This document shows, one piece after another, positions 49,336 to 61,149 of a stretch of 64,000 nt of DNA. Position numbers and translations under genes: made by a program. The first letter of the stretch is position 1; the number at the start of each line of letters is the position of its first letter. Below the pieces are notes generated by a model, which worked only from the letters and a program-made list of their open reading frames with translations, ran no database searches and had not been told where the DNA came from. Origin of the DNA: Platycnemis pennipes (taxonomy: Eukaryota > Arthropoda > Insecta > Odonata > Platycnemididae); the NCBI GenBank assembly GCA_933228895.1, contig OW121848.1, positions 101,079,470 to 101,143,469 on the forward strand, written 5' to 3'.

Positions 49336-50635
49336 CCGCCTAGCAGTTGCTAAGAACAGGAATACCCCAAGTCATACGCTTGTCGCACCACTCTGAAATT
49401 TCGCTCAACCACTCGTCACTCCGAGCCATAATAAAGCATAAAACAGAACTCAAGTGTAAACATTAAATCATATCACACGCACAAGCATAAACTTTCCTGT
49501 ATTAAACTGGCTAAAATGTAGCCGATGTCTTAAAATCGCGACGCATCAAAAAAATACATTGGTGAAATGATTGATTTTACATTTAAAATAAAGATTTTAA
49601 TTCTCCACCCTTATTTTTGGTTGCGCAAAGTGAAAGTTAAGTGGGAAAAATATTTTCGCTGACTTGATACTGTAATATTTCCTGTTCCTCCCACGAAAGT
49701 ATCATACTCGTTCTGTAGATCGAAAAATGTAAAAAATGCCAACAGTAACCCAAAAAAAAACTGTAGTCACTTGAATGCAATGGAATGGATGGAGTATGGT
49801 AAGACATTTAGCATCAACTTAAAGATTGAATAGTATTAGATTTGTATTTTTTGGGGTGCTTTGACAGCAGTGGTCATTTCGCTTAAAGATTGGAGTTTGA
49901 CATAAACTTAAAGACTGGAGTTTAATTAAAATGAAATGTAGACTGTCATTCTAATTTTTTAAGAAACGAATTTTGCATGCATTACCATGAAAAAATTTAT
50001 AAGAAAAAGACGCCGTTCCGTATACATTCCCGCATCATTAGCCAAGATCTAAAACAGCCAGCATAGGGCAGTGGATAATAGCACTGAAATCATTTGCCTG
50101 GTAGGTAAAAGAAATTCTAGAAGAAACGCATTCGCCACATTGCCTATGTTACGGATGTTTAACAACTTAGTCGTACTCGTACATTAAAGAAAGAAATAAT
50201 TTTTACCTGACGCATACAAGACTCAGTTAGGTGGGTATTAATTCCACCTGTAATTGACTTCCTTCAATATATTCAGTCCGAACACCTTACAGTGGCCAAA
50301 GAGCCAGGATACTGAAAGAAGAATGAAAGAGCAGATGAAATAAACTGTCTATATCCCGTCTTCGTAGTTCTTGATTTCGGACATTAGATGGTATTGCTCA
50401 TGGATGGTGCGTTTTTAAATAGTTGCCACTACCGAGAAAATAATTTTATCCCATTGTACGCAGACAAAGTGGTTGTTTGATGTAAACATGAAGATAAATT
50501 AATGTTATGATGCCAAAAACCAAAACAATCAAGTTTTTAATTGTGAAGAAAGAACGACTAATTAGCATTTAAAGCAGATGATATTTTGCCTTTAATCTAG
50601 AGTCCGCCAAACTGACCGCCCTTTCATTTTCTTAG
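49336..50635. other. AT-rich stretch with a small tandem repeat
   Basis: CTTAAAGAT/CTGGAGTTT occurs at 49882-49898 and 49907-49923, and its first part again at 49818-49828. Otherwise no feature is seen. Confidence 0.4.
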
Positions 50636-51070
50636 CTCTGACTGTTATCGTATGATGCGCCCTCTAAAAACTCCTTACACCAGCCTTCGTAAATAGGACT
50701 TACAAGAGATTCCGTTCACGTCCATGACATCGTTGCTTGTTGCAAAACCGGACGTAACGCCGTTCAGTTTCTTTTACCCAACCCATGATTGCAGTTTGAT
50801 GCGTTGATGATACTACATAACACCCGGCAAAATCCCATGGGCCCAGCTAAGATCCCGGATATCCTTGTCCGAGATGATTTCTGGTGGTCTAATACGAGGG
50901 ACTTGAGTGACGAGACAAGCCGAGTATACGGTAAGATTGGGCGTTTGTGGGAGAGTATGGGCATTGAGTTTGATTCACCGTGGGGAAAATTATTTCTTGA
51001 GGCTTTCATGCACTTATTCCTTAATTTATTCAAGTTAAACCGCGGACTAAAAAGGACTTTACTTTAATTT
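50636..51070. other. GC-moderate segment open on both strands, possible repeat fragment
   Basis: Frames of 92 codons (+, 50789-51067) and 89 codons (-, 50764-51033) overlap. The sequence is complex and not skewed, with GGGCCCAGCTAAGATCCCGG near 50849. It could be part of a dispersed repeat or an exon; nothing recognisable allows a choice. Confidence 0.2.
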
Positions 51071-51529
51071 AAAATGAATAAAAATATACCCAAAGTAAAG
51101 ACATCGACGAGGCAGGCTTTATTCTAAGTTCGTGGGCTGGACACATTAAAACCAAGTTTCAGGGAGAAAGAGGAGGTTTGACAATCCTTGAAAGCTAAGC
51201 GGCAAGTGAATTAAAAGAGGAGTGCTTTCAACGGTTAGCCGTCAGAATTCTTCAGCCTTCAGAATTTTTTACAGTAAGACAAAATGTATCCGATAAGCTA
51301 CAAAACCAAAACTAACCACAAACCAGTTTTTTCAGAGACAGTCAAGTTTTTCCATTTGATTTAGATGACCTCTGGTAAGCAAAATACAACTGAGACTGGC
51401 GATTAACACAGGGGATCGATCTGATTGATGAGATTCAATTAAATTCTTACTCCATATGGTGATTGGAGAGCAAGGCAATTTTCGGGCGGTAAGGATGCAG
51501 TAGGTAAAGAGCATTTTCCGCCAATATCC

Positions 51530-52376
51530 GCCACACATTATGCAACGGCGACCCTTGCGGCAGACCGCGATCACCTTCCCCGAACTCCTCACAACTTTGA
51601 CGCTTTAATTGGTTATTTGGCTGAAAAAGATCGGTTCACACGCCATGCACGACCTATCTCGGCACCAAATCCACGATTTATATTCTGCCCTTCGATCAAA
51701 AACCAGACCGGCGTCTCTCAATTTTTCCCTCCCCGCCCCGAACCCCGTTGGCCTCCACTCCGGTGAAAAACCTCGGTGGGATTCCCTCCGTTAAGAATTT
51801 CTCGATAACTTCGTCACTTGAAAAACAGCTGCGGTCGACGTCTTTCTATCCATCCCGACTCTCTCTCTCTCGCTTCCGATTTCCCGAAATTATCCCGCCA
51901 AAAGGAGCCGAAATCCTGGGGCAGAAATAGGAGAGGAGTGAGTGGAGTCGGATGAGAGAGGCGCCGACGCCAACCTCCCAAGGCCCGCACCCAAGCCCCA
52001 CACACCTCCCCCCGTGTTATTAAACCTTCATTTGAGAGATAGCTTTCCTTCCTCCCTGACAAGCCATTGCCATGATGAATGCTGCCCTTCCCTCAAGCCT
52101 CTCTCACCTCTTTCGTCCTCTCACCCCCGTCCGCCTCAGAGGAGGAAGAAGGAAAAATATACAACGGGAGGAAGGGCCACTCAAACTCTCTCACTCCCAC
52201 CACTGCGAAAAATCCCACTCACCATCTTCACCCATCCAACGCTCCTTCCTCACACCTAATTCCAATTTTGCTCAACCCACGTCATCGTAGCGATGGGGTA
52301 TCCCAGTGTCCCCTAAATCTCTTCCCTTCATTCCAGGAGTATATATAGTACGTGCTACGAGCAACCACACCGCCGC
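51530..52376 (+). promoter_or_regulatory. GC-rich pyrimidine-skewed island ending in a TATA-like box (candidate promoter)
   Basis: About 800 bases of C/T-rich, GC-rich DNA, with a short purine insert near 51930-51960, end at TATATATAG (52340-52348). A start about 30 bases downstream would fall near 52370. The first ATG (52377) opens a 61-codon hydrophobic frame that ends at 52560. A splice-donor-like GTAAGC lies at about 52550. The geometry is promoter-like but no transcript can be demonstrated. Confidence 0.25.
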
Positions 52377-52713
52377 ATGAGCAAACTGTCGTTTTTAGCC
52401 TCCGTCATCGAGCTCCAATTCTTCTTCCTCATCATCGCTACGGGGATTATGAATGGAGACGTAGGATTCGGTTGGCTTCTCTCTCCGTCTCTTATGAAAA
52501 ATCACTCTCAAATTGAATTCTTTAAAAGGTGCGCATCCGGTATACACGTAAGCGTTTTGTGAAGAGGTGTCGTAAAATGAAGTGCCCTCGATTATCTCCC
52601 GGGAGCATTTAGAGTCAATACTCTTGCATGAATTTGCCAGCGAAATGAGGATAATTAAAGCCTTGCACCAGAAACGGCATAATTCTCAGGTTTTTGAGGT
52701 CTTATAAATAAAT

Positions 52714-53133
52714 ATGGCCCCGTATAATATTTTAAACCTCCTAAATAATAAACAGCTCACACGACCAGAAGAAAATTATAATGTACTGGGTCAGGAAGTT
52801 GGTATTTTTCAATCGGTCAGACTATATTCTAGGAGCACACTACAGGACTGTATTTATTCAGACCTTTCCAATAAAATCCGAAAATCAAAGATAAGAACCA
52901 AAAGTCCCATTGATGACAAAATTAGTAGTTCTTTTTCTTCGAATTTAAAGCCAAAAGAGCTCAAAGAGGGAGTAGAAGGGATGAGCTTAAGCAACTCTCT
53001 TAGTTCGTGTAAAAACATCTCCAACTTTCGAGAGGAACTGAGAATGGTGATGAAGAGTAAAGATAGGGTGATTCTGGATCCCAGGAAAGAGATCTCTTAC
53101 CATTTATCAAGGAACCCAAAAGCAGCTCACTAA
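52714..53133 (+). CDS. open reading frame of uncertain coding status, 139 codons
   Basis: The ATG has A at -3 and G at +4, a good initiation context. The frame stays open for 420 bases in AT-rich DNA, which is less expected by chance than the open frames in GC-rich islands. The predicted protein is Ser/Lys-rich without signal peptide, membrane segment or domain that I recognise. It lies 340 bases downstream of the TATA-like box at 52340. It may be an exon or chance. Confidence 0.18.
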   Translation: MAPYNILNLLNNKQLTRPEENYNVLGQEVGIFQSVRLYSRSTLQDCIYSDLSNKIRKSKIRTKSPIDDKISSSFSSNLKPKELKEGVEGMSLSNSLSSCKNISNFREELRMVMKSKDRVILDPRKEISYHLSRNPKAAH

Positions 53134-54305
53134 GGTCCAGATGGAATTATTGCCGATATCGGACTAAAACCCCATTCAGCCAAAAAAATCTCAGTGCTTC
53201 TGAAAACGAGCAGTAAAGCCTCAAACTCAATTACCTTCCTGCCACTTCGGCTTTTCCCATCATGGACTTCAAAGTCTTCAATGTGGGCCTCTAAAATATG
53301 TTACTTGGCGCATATTATTTTTTTAGAAACTGCTGCGAACATGTTACGAGAAAATCCACTAGAGACTATCATTACATCCAAAACATATTATTTCATCATA
53401 CCTTTTACTTAACCCGTATCACAGTCAATTGACCCCATTTGAAGATTACACCACATTTTCGAATATCATTATCTACATTTCGTAATCACTTTCCTTTCCA
53501 AAAATTTCTTTTCAAGTAAAATTCCAGGGAAAAAATATTTCATTTTCCAATTACAGCACAAGAATTTTTATCTGGTTTTCTGGAAGAAAAATTTAACCCG
53601 ATACTTTTTGTGATAAATTAAAGCAAAAAAATTAGCAATAGAACATGACTCGGATGAATGAGTGAACAAGATAAGTGAGCGCTAGATATCAGTATACTTG
53701 CTAGAGTGTAATATTAAATAAAATACCAGTTATGGCTGAAAGAAAATAAATCCAATAATAATTGATTTATTTTTACTCAAGCCTATTCGACGGATTTTTC
53801 CCCAAAAAAGAATAATACAACCTGAAAAACTTGTATGAATGAGATTCCGGAATACAACTACCAAGTAAATATCATAACGCAAAATGGAGAAGAAAACATA
53901 TTAAAATATAAACTATAATGCATGAGACTTTCTCTACTCAAAGATATCAGAGAAATAGGAATAGCAATCTAAACATACACCAAATCAAAAATACAATACA
54001 TCATAAATAAAATGTCAAGCAGTAATTCCTTCACTGAGAAAACAGGAATGTTGGAATCAAAAACTTCACTGAAAAGCTAGTGACGCTGGGCCTTGAGAAG
54101 AAACTGCCTGCTCATAAAGTTCCCGCTGGTGGTCGGCAAGAGATAGATGCCATTTGGAAAACTTTAATTACGCGTATTATTTGGTACTACAATGAGAACC
54201 ATTCTCCTCAAACTTCCAATAACTTCCACCAAACAATTTCGCTCACCAGTTCGACATCGAAAACTCGTCACCTTCTTAATTTTTTTTTGACGACGACCCA
54301 AAACT
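53134..54305. other. AT-rich stretch, no gene seen
   Basis: No supported feature is visible. Confidence 0.4.
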
Positions 54306-54965
54306 TTTAACCACTTGAAATCCCTCTCTTCATCCGGCTCGATCCCTTATACTTCATGCCCGCCTCTTCCTCCTTGTTCCCATTTAATCCCTTCTTTACT
54401 TTCTCTTCTCCTTGACTCCACTTCCTCCGTTTCTGTTCCGCATCACGTCACAACTCATCCCACCTTCGATTTCCTCTCTCTCACTTCTTGCAAGACGTCT
54501 AGTTCCTCCCTCCCTCTCTTTCCCCGCACCCTCAAAAAGGGGCACGCCCAGACATGCAACTCCCAAATACATCTCATCCCCCGGATCAATCAACGAATCC
54601 ACTCACTTGTCAAACTCTAATACCTTTCGCAACCACCTTGGTAATCGTACTCCGTAAAACCCTCCACCAATCCCTTTTTTTGGGAGGGTTCCTCATTCTT
54701 TCCCACCCCTTTCCGTCCTCTTGCGCCCTTTTGGTCTTTCATCCTTTTGATTTTCCATCGTTCCCTTTCTCTCCCTCTCTCTCCTGATCCATCTCTCTCG
54801 CACCCTCCTTGGGAAAGAGGAGAGTGAGAGAACGGAACTTCCTAATGGCACCGCCCCGACCCACTTTCCTCACTCGTCAAAATTCTTCTCCATGCCGCAC
54901 TGAACTCTCACTCGAGGATCCTTCATCCCCGCTCCACCCATTCAGAAACCTTTAACTCCTCTGAA
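54306..54965. other. pyrimidine-rich island
   Basis: The + strand is rich in C and T, with open frames of 77-101 codons that are Pro/Ser/Leu low complexity. A short purine patch lies near 54810-54835. Confidence 0.4.
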
Positions 54966-55006
54966 AAACGTCCTGGTTTACGAGAATTTCACATTCGAGC
55001 GTTATC

Positions 55007-55048
55007 TGGGAAAAATAGGACAACGCAATATGCTGGAGAAAGAAGGGA
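55007..55048 (+). repeat. single upstream copy of the 42-bp array segment
   Basis: These 42 bases, starting TGGGAAAAATAGGACAACGC, recur inside each full unit of the 181-bp array that starts 0.4 kb to the right (about 55591-55632 and 55772-55813). Here it is followed by unrelated sequence, so this is probably the source copy. Confidence 0.85.
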
Positions 55049-55414
55049 GTTGAGAAGTATTATTTCACCTGTCACCCGCAAAAATTTTGCCGAAATTAAT
55101 TTTTTCTGCATTTTTTCCCAACCGACGACTATGTCGACAGTCGACTGCCTTCATCGCCCGTATTTGACAACGTTAAACCACTGGCTGAATCCCATATATC
55201 CCTTCCATCCCGAAAAAAAGGTTAAAACATTACCACGATTTCCATCGAGATTTGTAAACTGAATGACAAACTCTAATGTAGTTAAAAAAAAAAATGTTTT
55301 CACCCACTCGTGAACAATACAATTTAAATATCCAGTAAAATGAATGTTTTCCCGTGCTTATGTGCTTCTGCTAACGCCATACAGTGGACAAATAATTAAG
55401 CCAAACACTCAATC

Positions 55415-55449
55415 CGAGGGTCGCGGATTTGGATCCCGTCACGGTCATG
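55415..55449 (+). repeat. possible decayed tRNA-like SINE fragment at the array edge
   Basis: GGGTCGCGGATTTGGATCCC at about 55418-55437 resembles a mutated B-box of a tRNA-derived SINE. No A-box is seen. It abuts the first unit of the tandem array. Confidence 0.18.
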
Positions 55450-55943
55450 GATACTGTATTTGTCTCAGCCTTAACAGCTTACGTAAGACTGTGTGGAATT
55501 ATTAACGCTTCTACCAACTAGCACTCCTAATCCATCGAAGGAAATGCCTTATTCAATAGTTGAACTAATGACACTGGAATGTACTGTATTTGGGAAAAAT
55601 AGGACAACGCAATATGCTGGAGAAAGAGGGGATACTGTATTTGTCTCAGCCTTAACAGCTTACGTAAGACTGTGTGGAATTATTAACGCTTCTACCAACT
55701 AGCACTCCTAATCCATCGAAGGAAATGCCTTATTCAATAGTTGAACTAATGACACTGGAATGCACTGTATTTGGGAAAAATAGGACAACGCAATATGCTG
55801 GAGAAAGAAGGGATACTGTATTTGTCTCAGCCTTAACAGCTTACGTAAGACTGTGTGGAATTATTAACGCTTCTACCAACTAGCACTCCTAATCCATCGA
55901 AGGAAATGCCTTATTCAATAGTTGAACTAATGACACTGGAATG
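55449..55943 (+). repeat. 181-bp tandem repeat array, about 2.7 units
   Basis: Units start at 55451, 55632 and 55813 (GATACTGTATTTGTCTCAGC). The third unit stops after about 130 bases at GACACTGGAATG. Units are almost identical: T versus C after GGAATG, and AGAGGGG versus AGAAGGG at the junction. Each full unit consists of about 140 bases followed by the 42-bp segment shared with 55007-55048. The word ACTGTATTTG occurs both at the start of the unit and just before the 42-bp segment. Each unit opens a 69-codon frame, but the period is not a multiple of three, so it does not encode a repeat protein. Confidence 0.92.
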
Positions 55944-57595
55944 GCTATTCGAAAATTAGGCTTTACATGGCATTACTGGAGCGAACGATATTAATATCAA
56001 AATATTATAGACGTTCCTATGAGACGATTATTTACATTTTCTAATCAAAAAATAATTCGAAACAGTTTCTTTACAAGAAAGATGATTAAATGGATAGTGA
56101 AATACAGTTTCTTAGAGTCAAATAGGGATTTTTATGGTTTAGTAAGAGGTAACATCTCTTAACTGGAAAGAGATCCGTGCGCCGCCCTCTTTTACCATTG
56201 CCCTTCAAGAAGATGTACTAGCTAGTCTGAATCATCCCTCTTGACATGAGCTATTTTTCTGAGTCTATCTTTGGCCCCTAATAGAGAAAATTTTGAATGA
56301 CCTGCTCCCACTTGAGCACAATACAGGCTCTTTCGCAATGGAGGTGGTTAAAAGGGAGAAGTAAGAATACGGAAAAAAAATAATAACTCAAGAGACAGCA
56401 CTCTGATGCGTTCGGTTAGCCAAAGCCCTTCAATATCAGCACGTATAACGTACCTACTGGATGCAGAAATCTAAATTAGAATACTGAAGTATCTCTTCTC
56501 ACAAAATATAACACTCGCTCCTAAAATAGCAGTTCTTATGATTCTACTGATGACATTAAAATTAGCTCTAATTTGGCAATAGTTCCCCCTTCACAAGTAT
56601 AATGCATCCGAAGGAGCGATTAAATGTAATATAACCAGGAAAATGTTCGGTAAAACTAAAAAAACAAAATTTTAGAGACGATATGGAAAATGTTTTTTCT
56701 TTCACAAGCGTAGAAAAGCATTTAAATATACCTACCTGTCTTAAATTACCCTGTATTAGGTCATTAACAGACATCGGAATCTGCAAAGCTTTATTCTTTA
56801 ATAACAAGCCAAAATGTATGTACCTATTTAAAAAAAATAAGATTTCTTATTTATGCAATGAAAAGAATGAATAAAATATCGGATGTTCAATGAAAAATAA
56901 GCAAACTACTTTGCGCTAACATAAAACATATAGCAGGGGTTAAAGGCCATATTAATTCGTTGATATGTTCATAAAACCATGGTATACGGTTTTTCCACAG
57001 TTGGAAATGGTAAACATACAAGTAAACACGAAGAAATACTAGATTCGAAATATTTACGGCTGTAGTTTTTCTCGAAAACCGCAAGCATTTTTCACAGACT
57101 GTCATGTTTTATTCAGAAATTAATGATTACCTATTTCTCTAAAAACCTAATATTCACGAGTAAAATAGATGCCTAGATTAATACAATTTTTGAACATCTT
57201 ATTTTTTATGCATACTGAGGACAATGTTCAATCAACTTGCATGAAATAATTGGGCCAAAAGACTGGTCTAACTTCTTGCATCTCTAAGCTTCTGAGTAAT
57301 AAGCAAAATAATACGGTTTATGATTACGAGACGATTTTTTTAGGCATTGATAAAAATTCTCTCTCCGCAGCAAGGGCTTTCGCGCAAAGGTTGCTTGTTT
57401 TTGCGTGCACAAAAACGAAATTTTCCATTTCATGGCCATCCATTTATTGATGCAATGTGGCTGGAGAAAGATAATATATACTTAATTATATACTATATTA
57501 ACTACCGAATATTTAATATCACTGGACTACTTATTGCAATCACGCATATAGATGAAGGTTGAGAGGAATGGGGTATGAACATTCATGATTCACCT
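55944..57595. other. AT-rich stretch, no gene seen
   Basis: No supported feature is visible. Confidence 0.4.
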
Positions 57596-57609
57596 TAGGC
57601 ACTTGATGC

Positions 57610-58030
57610 TTACTCTGGCGACGGAAAGCAAGCCAGCCGTGAGCTACGAAATATGAGGTAAGCGACGTTTAGTGTTAAGCAACGGCTGAGTGATGAGATA
57701 TTAGCGGACGCGCAAGTGGCGTATCGCCCGAAGGCTCGAGCACTACCGTGGTAAAGGACTATTGGCTGCTTCCAGTGGAAGAGCTTGCAGCGCTTAAAAC
57801 GACGGCAGTGCAGGAACATTATTGTCACCACTTCAACGGACTGTTCACATGGCACGCGCCATTCTCGTTCGGTCACGTTCCAGCTAACATTGGGGAACAA
57901 ACACTGAAGGGATTGACCATAAAGTTCATCATAAAACTCAACGATCATGGCGGGCACAATTTACGATGCAATATTGAATTCGATTCCACGTCGGAAATAT
58001 GTGAGGACCTCAACAGTTCAGGAGTCTGAT
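57610..58030. other. GC-moderate segment open on both strands, unknown
   Basis: Frames of 115 codons (-, 57610-57957) and 93 codons (+, 57748-58029) overlap in sequence of balanced composition that contrasts with AT-rich flanks. Either could be a fragment of a transposable-element protein. I do not recognise a domain on either strand. Confidence 0.22.
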
Positions 58031-58329
58031 GAGAACGCAAGGCGAAACACAAATGTCCAATAATATTAGAAAAATGACTGCCAAGGGACTCCATCCAAAA
58101 AAGGAGTTTGCGATAAGGTGAGGCGACTTATTTATTGAAGAAAAAGGTATATACTAAATGAGATAATGACGTGCAAAAAAGTCAGATCTGTTGTTCACCT
58201 GAGAGTGCTGGTAAGTTATAATGCATATAATAAACAAAAAGTGACAAAAATAGGGAAATCGTAGCTGCCAAGCGATAAATGTTTTCCATATTAGCTCAAA
58301 AAAACACAACTCCTTTCAACATACGGAAC

Positions 58330-59230
58330 AACCACGCTCCACGGACTAACCTTCGGAAGCATGAAAAAAAAGGGAGCCAAACTCTCAAAGGAGATCAAAC
58401 CGGCGCCCGTTCAGGCAAGAGGAAACTTGGCTTCGAGCAAGACGGGGAGGAGGAAAAAGAGAGCAAAGGGAAGGCGGAAGGGTGGGGGGAGAAAAGGGCG
58501 TCGGAGAAAAAAAAAGGCCCTAGGAGTCCCCGACCCTTCCACGCAATATCAGAGATTTCCCTTCTGAAAACGCCGGAGAGTAAAAATTCAACGATCCACC
58601 AAAGACACTGCCAAAGCGATAAATTATACAGGGAAGGGAGAGACCTGTTCTTGAGGAGAGGTGGGGAACGAGGCACCTTTCGGTGGCGTAACGGAGATAG
58701 GTAATAGAGAAGGGGGGGGGGGGGGGGAGGCGGGGGATAACGCAGAGGACTAAGAGGATGAGAGGGGAAGCTGAGTAGAGAGCGGCGAGGGTGGACAAGA
58801 AAGGAGGTGGGTGAAAAGGCAGTCCAGAATGAGTGGTGTAATGGAGTGGGGAACGCCGTGACGTCACCGTTGCCATGGTTCCGTTCTCCTACACCACGTC
58901 CTTTACCCAATACCCCATACCTTTAGCGGTGCGTAAAGGGTCCACAACTGCTTCCCTCTCAACCCCGTCCCCTCCTTTCTTTATCTTAGAATTCACACCC
59001 AGACCTCCCGTAATATCTGTGCTAGCTATGTTCTCCATCTTGTCTTTCTCTCCCCACCGCTTTCTTAATCTCCGACCCTCACTCATTCACCCGCTACCTC
59101 CCCTGCCTGGATCCACAGTTTTGTCCTTAGGTGCCAAATTTATCTTTACGCCAAACTTTCTGCTCCAGAGAGTAAAATATCATTTCTCTTTGCCCGCGGC
59201 TCCCCGCTGGACTCGGTCGCTGAGCCACTG
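58330..59230. other. GC-rich island with sharp purine-to-pyrimidine switch and a 16-G run
   Basis: The + strand is purine-rich from about 58360 to 58850 and pyrimidine-rich from about 58880 to 59110. Sixteen consecutive G occupy 58712-58727. Long low-complexity frames result on both strands (141 codons + at 58279-58704; 171 and 118 codons -; 120 codons + at 58875-59237). The G run could form a G-quadruplex and is likely to be length-polymorphic. Confidence 0.5.
58859..58882 (+). promoter_or_regulatory. palindromic CRE next to an X-box-like half site
   Basis: TGACGTCA (58859-58866) is the full CREB/ATF palindrome. Two bases later GTTGCCATGG (58869-58878) matches the conserved half of the RFX X-box. 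The pair sits exactly where the island switches from purine-rich to pyrimidine-rich. Closely spaced X-box and CRE elements are known from animal promoters. No transcript is shown. Confidence 0.35.
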
Positions 59231-60220
59231 CTATTAATTACTGAAATGATTCATTATCATCCCCCCATCCTTCTTTGAATGTTCCTTGTTTTTATTCTTT
59301 CACCGGAAACTCCATTACTTGATTGATACATAACAAGGTATTTTAAAAAAGAAGAAAATCACAGGATGAGAAATTTATAGATAAATATGACGGGTAATTA
59401 GAACCCCTTTCCCTTAGAATGACGGATAATAAACAAGAGATCCAAATTCTCATATAAATGCCCTGCTTAAAAGCAATAGAAAAAACCTACCATTCTCTAG
59501 CAAAGCTACAGATCTCTATTTGATAATTTATTACCATTTTTCAATCAAATACTATTTTTGTTTGAGAATGCTTAAACAAGGAGATTATTTGGGTATATCA
59601 GAAATAGAAGTATTGCTGAAGGAACTTTAATTGATTTTGTCACAGTCTTTAATTTCAACCAATCCACTGAATTCCAAAAATAGAGACATAAAAACATAAA
59701 GGCATCCAAAGTATATGAGAACAGATGTGATGGATACTTAGCAGGGCTTGTATGTGAATATTCTAAAATATTGTTGCAGAAAATATTCATATAACCGCTT
59801 CAATGTTTTCACAAGGAGGTAGTACAAGACTGCACTGAGCCAAGTTAAGTCATACTTTATGCATACGTAACGGCGAACTATGAAAATATACCTTATCTAG
59901 GAATTTAAAACGTTGTCCTTATATATCCCTAATTAGCAAAGAAATATCTGTCTCTCAGCTTGTCCGACGGGGTACATCATCACTAGCCCATCTGAAGGAT
60001 AGTTAGGCGTGTAAACTAGCGCATGAGATCCGTCCTCCGTTAAATCATCACATTTGCGTAATGTTTGAGGATGATATCAAATTAAAGTTTCAAAACGTAT
60101 AACAACCATCAAGGATTCAAACGACCGTGAACACCATGCCAGTTTAGGCAAGTAATAAATCAGTAGTTAAATAAAGCTTATTTGAATGTATCATACCTCC
60201 AGTTAAGGCCAACTTATTGA
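59231..60220. other. AT-rich stretch, no gene seen
   Basis: No supported feature is visible. Confidence 0.4.
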
Positions 60221-60225
60221 ATTGA

Positions 60226-60432
60226 TTGATTGAAGGCCAATGGTTTAACTCGTGGAATAAGTTGCAAACAACCTTTCGGATGGCCAAGTCTGTGGGAGTA
60301 TCGCTCACTGAATACCAACCCAAACGGCGGGAGAAATTCACATATCATAGCATGGAGGACGATTCCTTTCCCGAACCGCCTGTGGATTCCGCAAAAAAAT
60401 GGCACCAAGAATCTTTCATCGTTTTTGATTGA
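60226..60432 (+). other. protein-like short frame, unknown, possible element fragment
   Basis: The 68-codon frame has protein-like acidic and aromatic content (MEDDSFPEPPVDSAKKW) in moderate-GC DNA. The other + frame (60230-60478) and the - strand (60214-60465) are also open. It may be a fragment of a transposable-element protein or exon. I do not recognise it. Confidence 0.18.
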
Positions 60433-60479
60433 AGTGTTCTCCCGCTCTCTCAAATTCGAGGCCAAGATAACTGGTTAGC

Positions 60480-61149
60480 AGCTCTTAACTCGGTTCAATG
60501 AGCTATCGAACTGTCACACATAAAAATCGCTAACTGCGCGGAAATGCGATGAATAAACACTTGACCATATACTTCTTCTATAATATTTCTAAATGATAGA
60601 AAAAAAATATTTCGTGAAAAAAAAGGTTTGAATATTTAGTTTCATAGACCCGAAAACAGCACATATGGCCTTTTCAATCGAGCACTACCACCTTCTAATT
60701 TCATACGTCACCACGTTCAAAAAATGAATTATTCACATAGATTAATCGCTGACCCCGAAACCAAACTGTCATTTTATTCGTTTCTCAATTTCCATCACAA
60801 TAATCATCAAAGAGATATGATATCATTTCAAAAGCAAAAGAAATTTACATATTCACGCATATTGATATCCGTAGGGTATCAACAGATAAATGTAATACCG
60901 TTTGCTTCCTTTTGATTCCAAAGCCAACTACTTATCCGTCAAAATTTTGCCTCAAAGATTTTCTCAAAGTTTTTGATACGAATGACATGAAGAAACATAG
61001 GCAAAAATAAAGAAGACGATATTCCAGAAAAGGAAGGGAGGACATATGAAAGATGGCATGGGATCGGGAAGTGTTTGGAGGTATCCTTTTCATCTCGGAA
61101 ATAAAATGGAAAAAACGGAAAGGGTTCCTATCAATGTGAAAGAAGAAAC
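60480..61149. other. AT-rich stretch, no gene seen
   Basis: No supported feature is visible. Confidence 0.4.

Noticed and set aside
55493..55883. Two nearly identical 69-codon frames as a possible repeat protein
   Set aside because: They come from the tandem DNA repeat; the 181-bp period is not a multiple of three and each unit ends in a stop.
58279..59237. Frames of 118-171 codons on both strands
   Set aside because: Same composition artefact around a purine-to-pyrimidine switch; no domain signatures.
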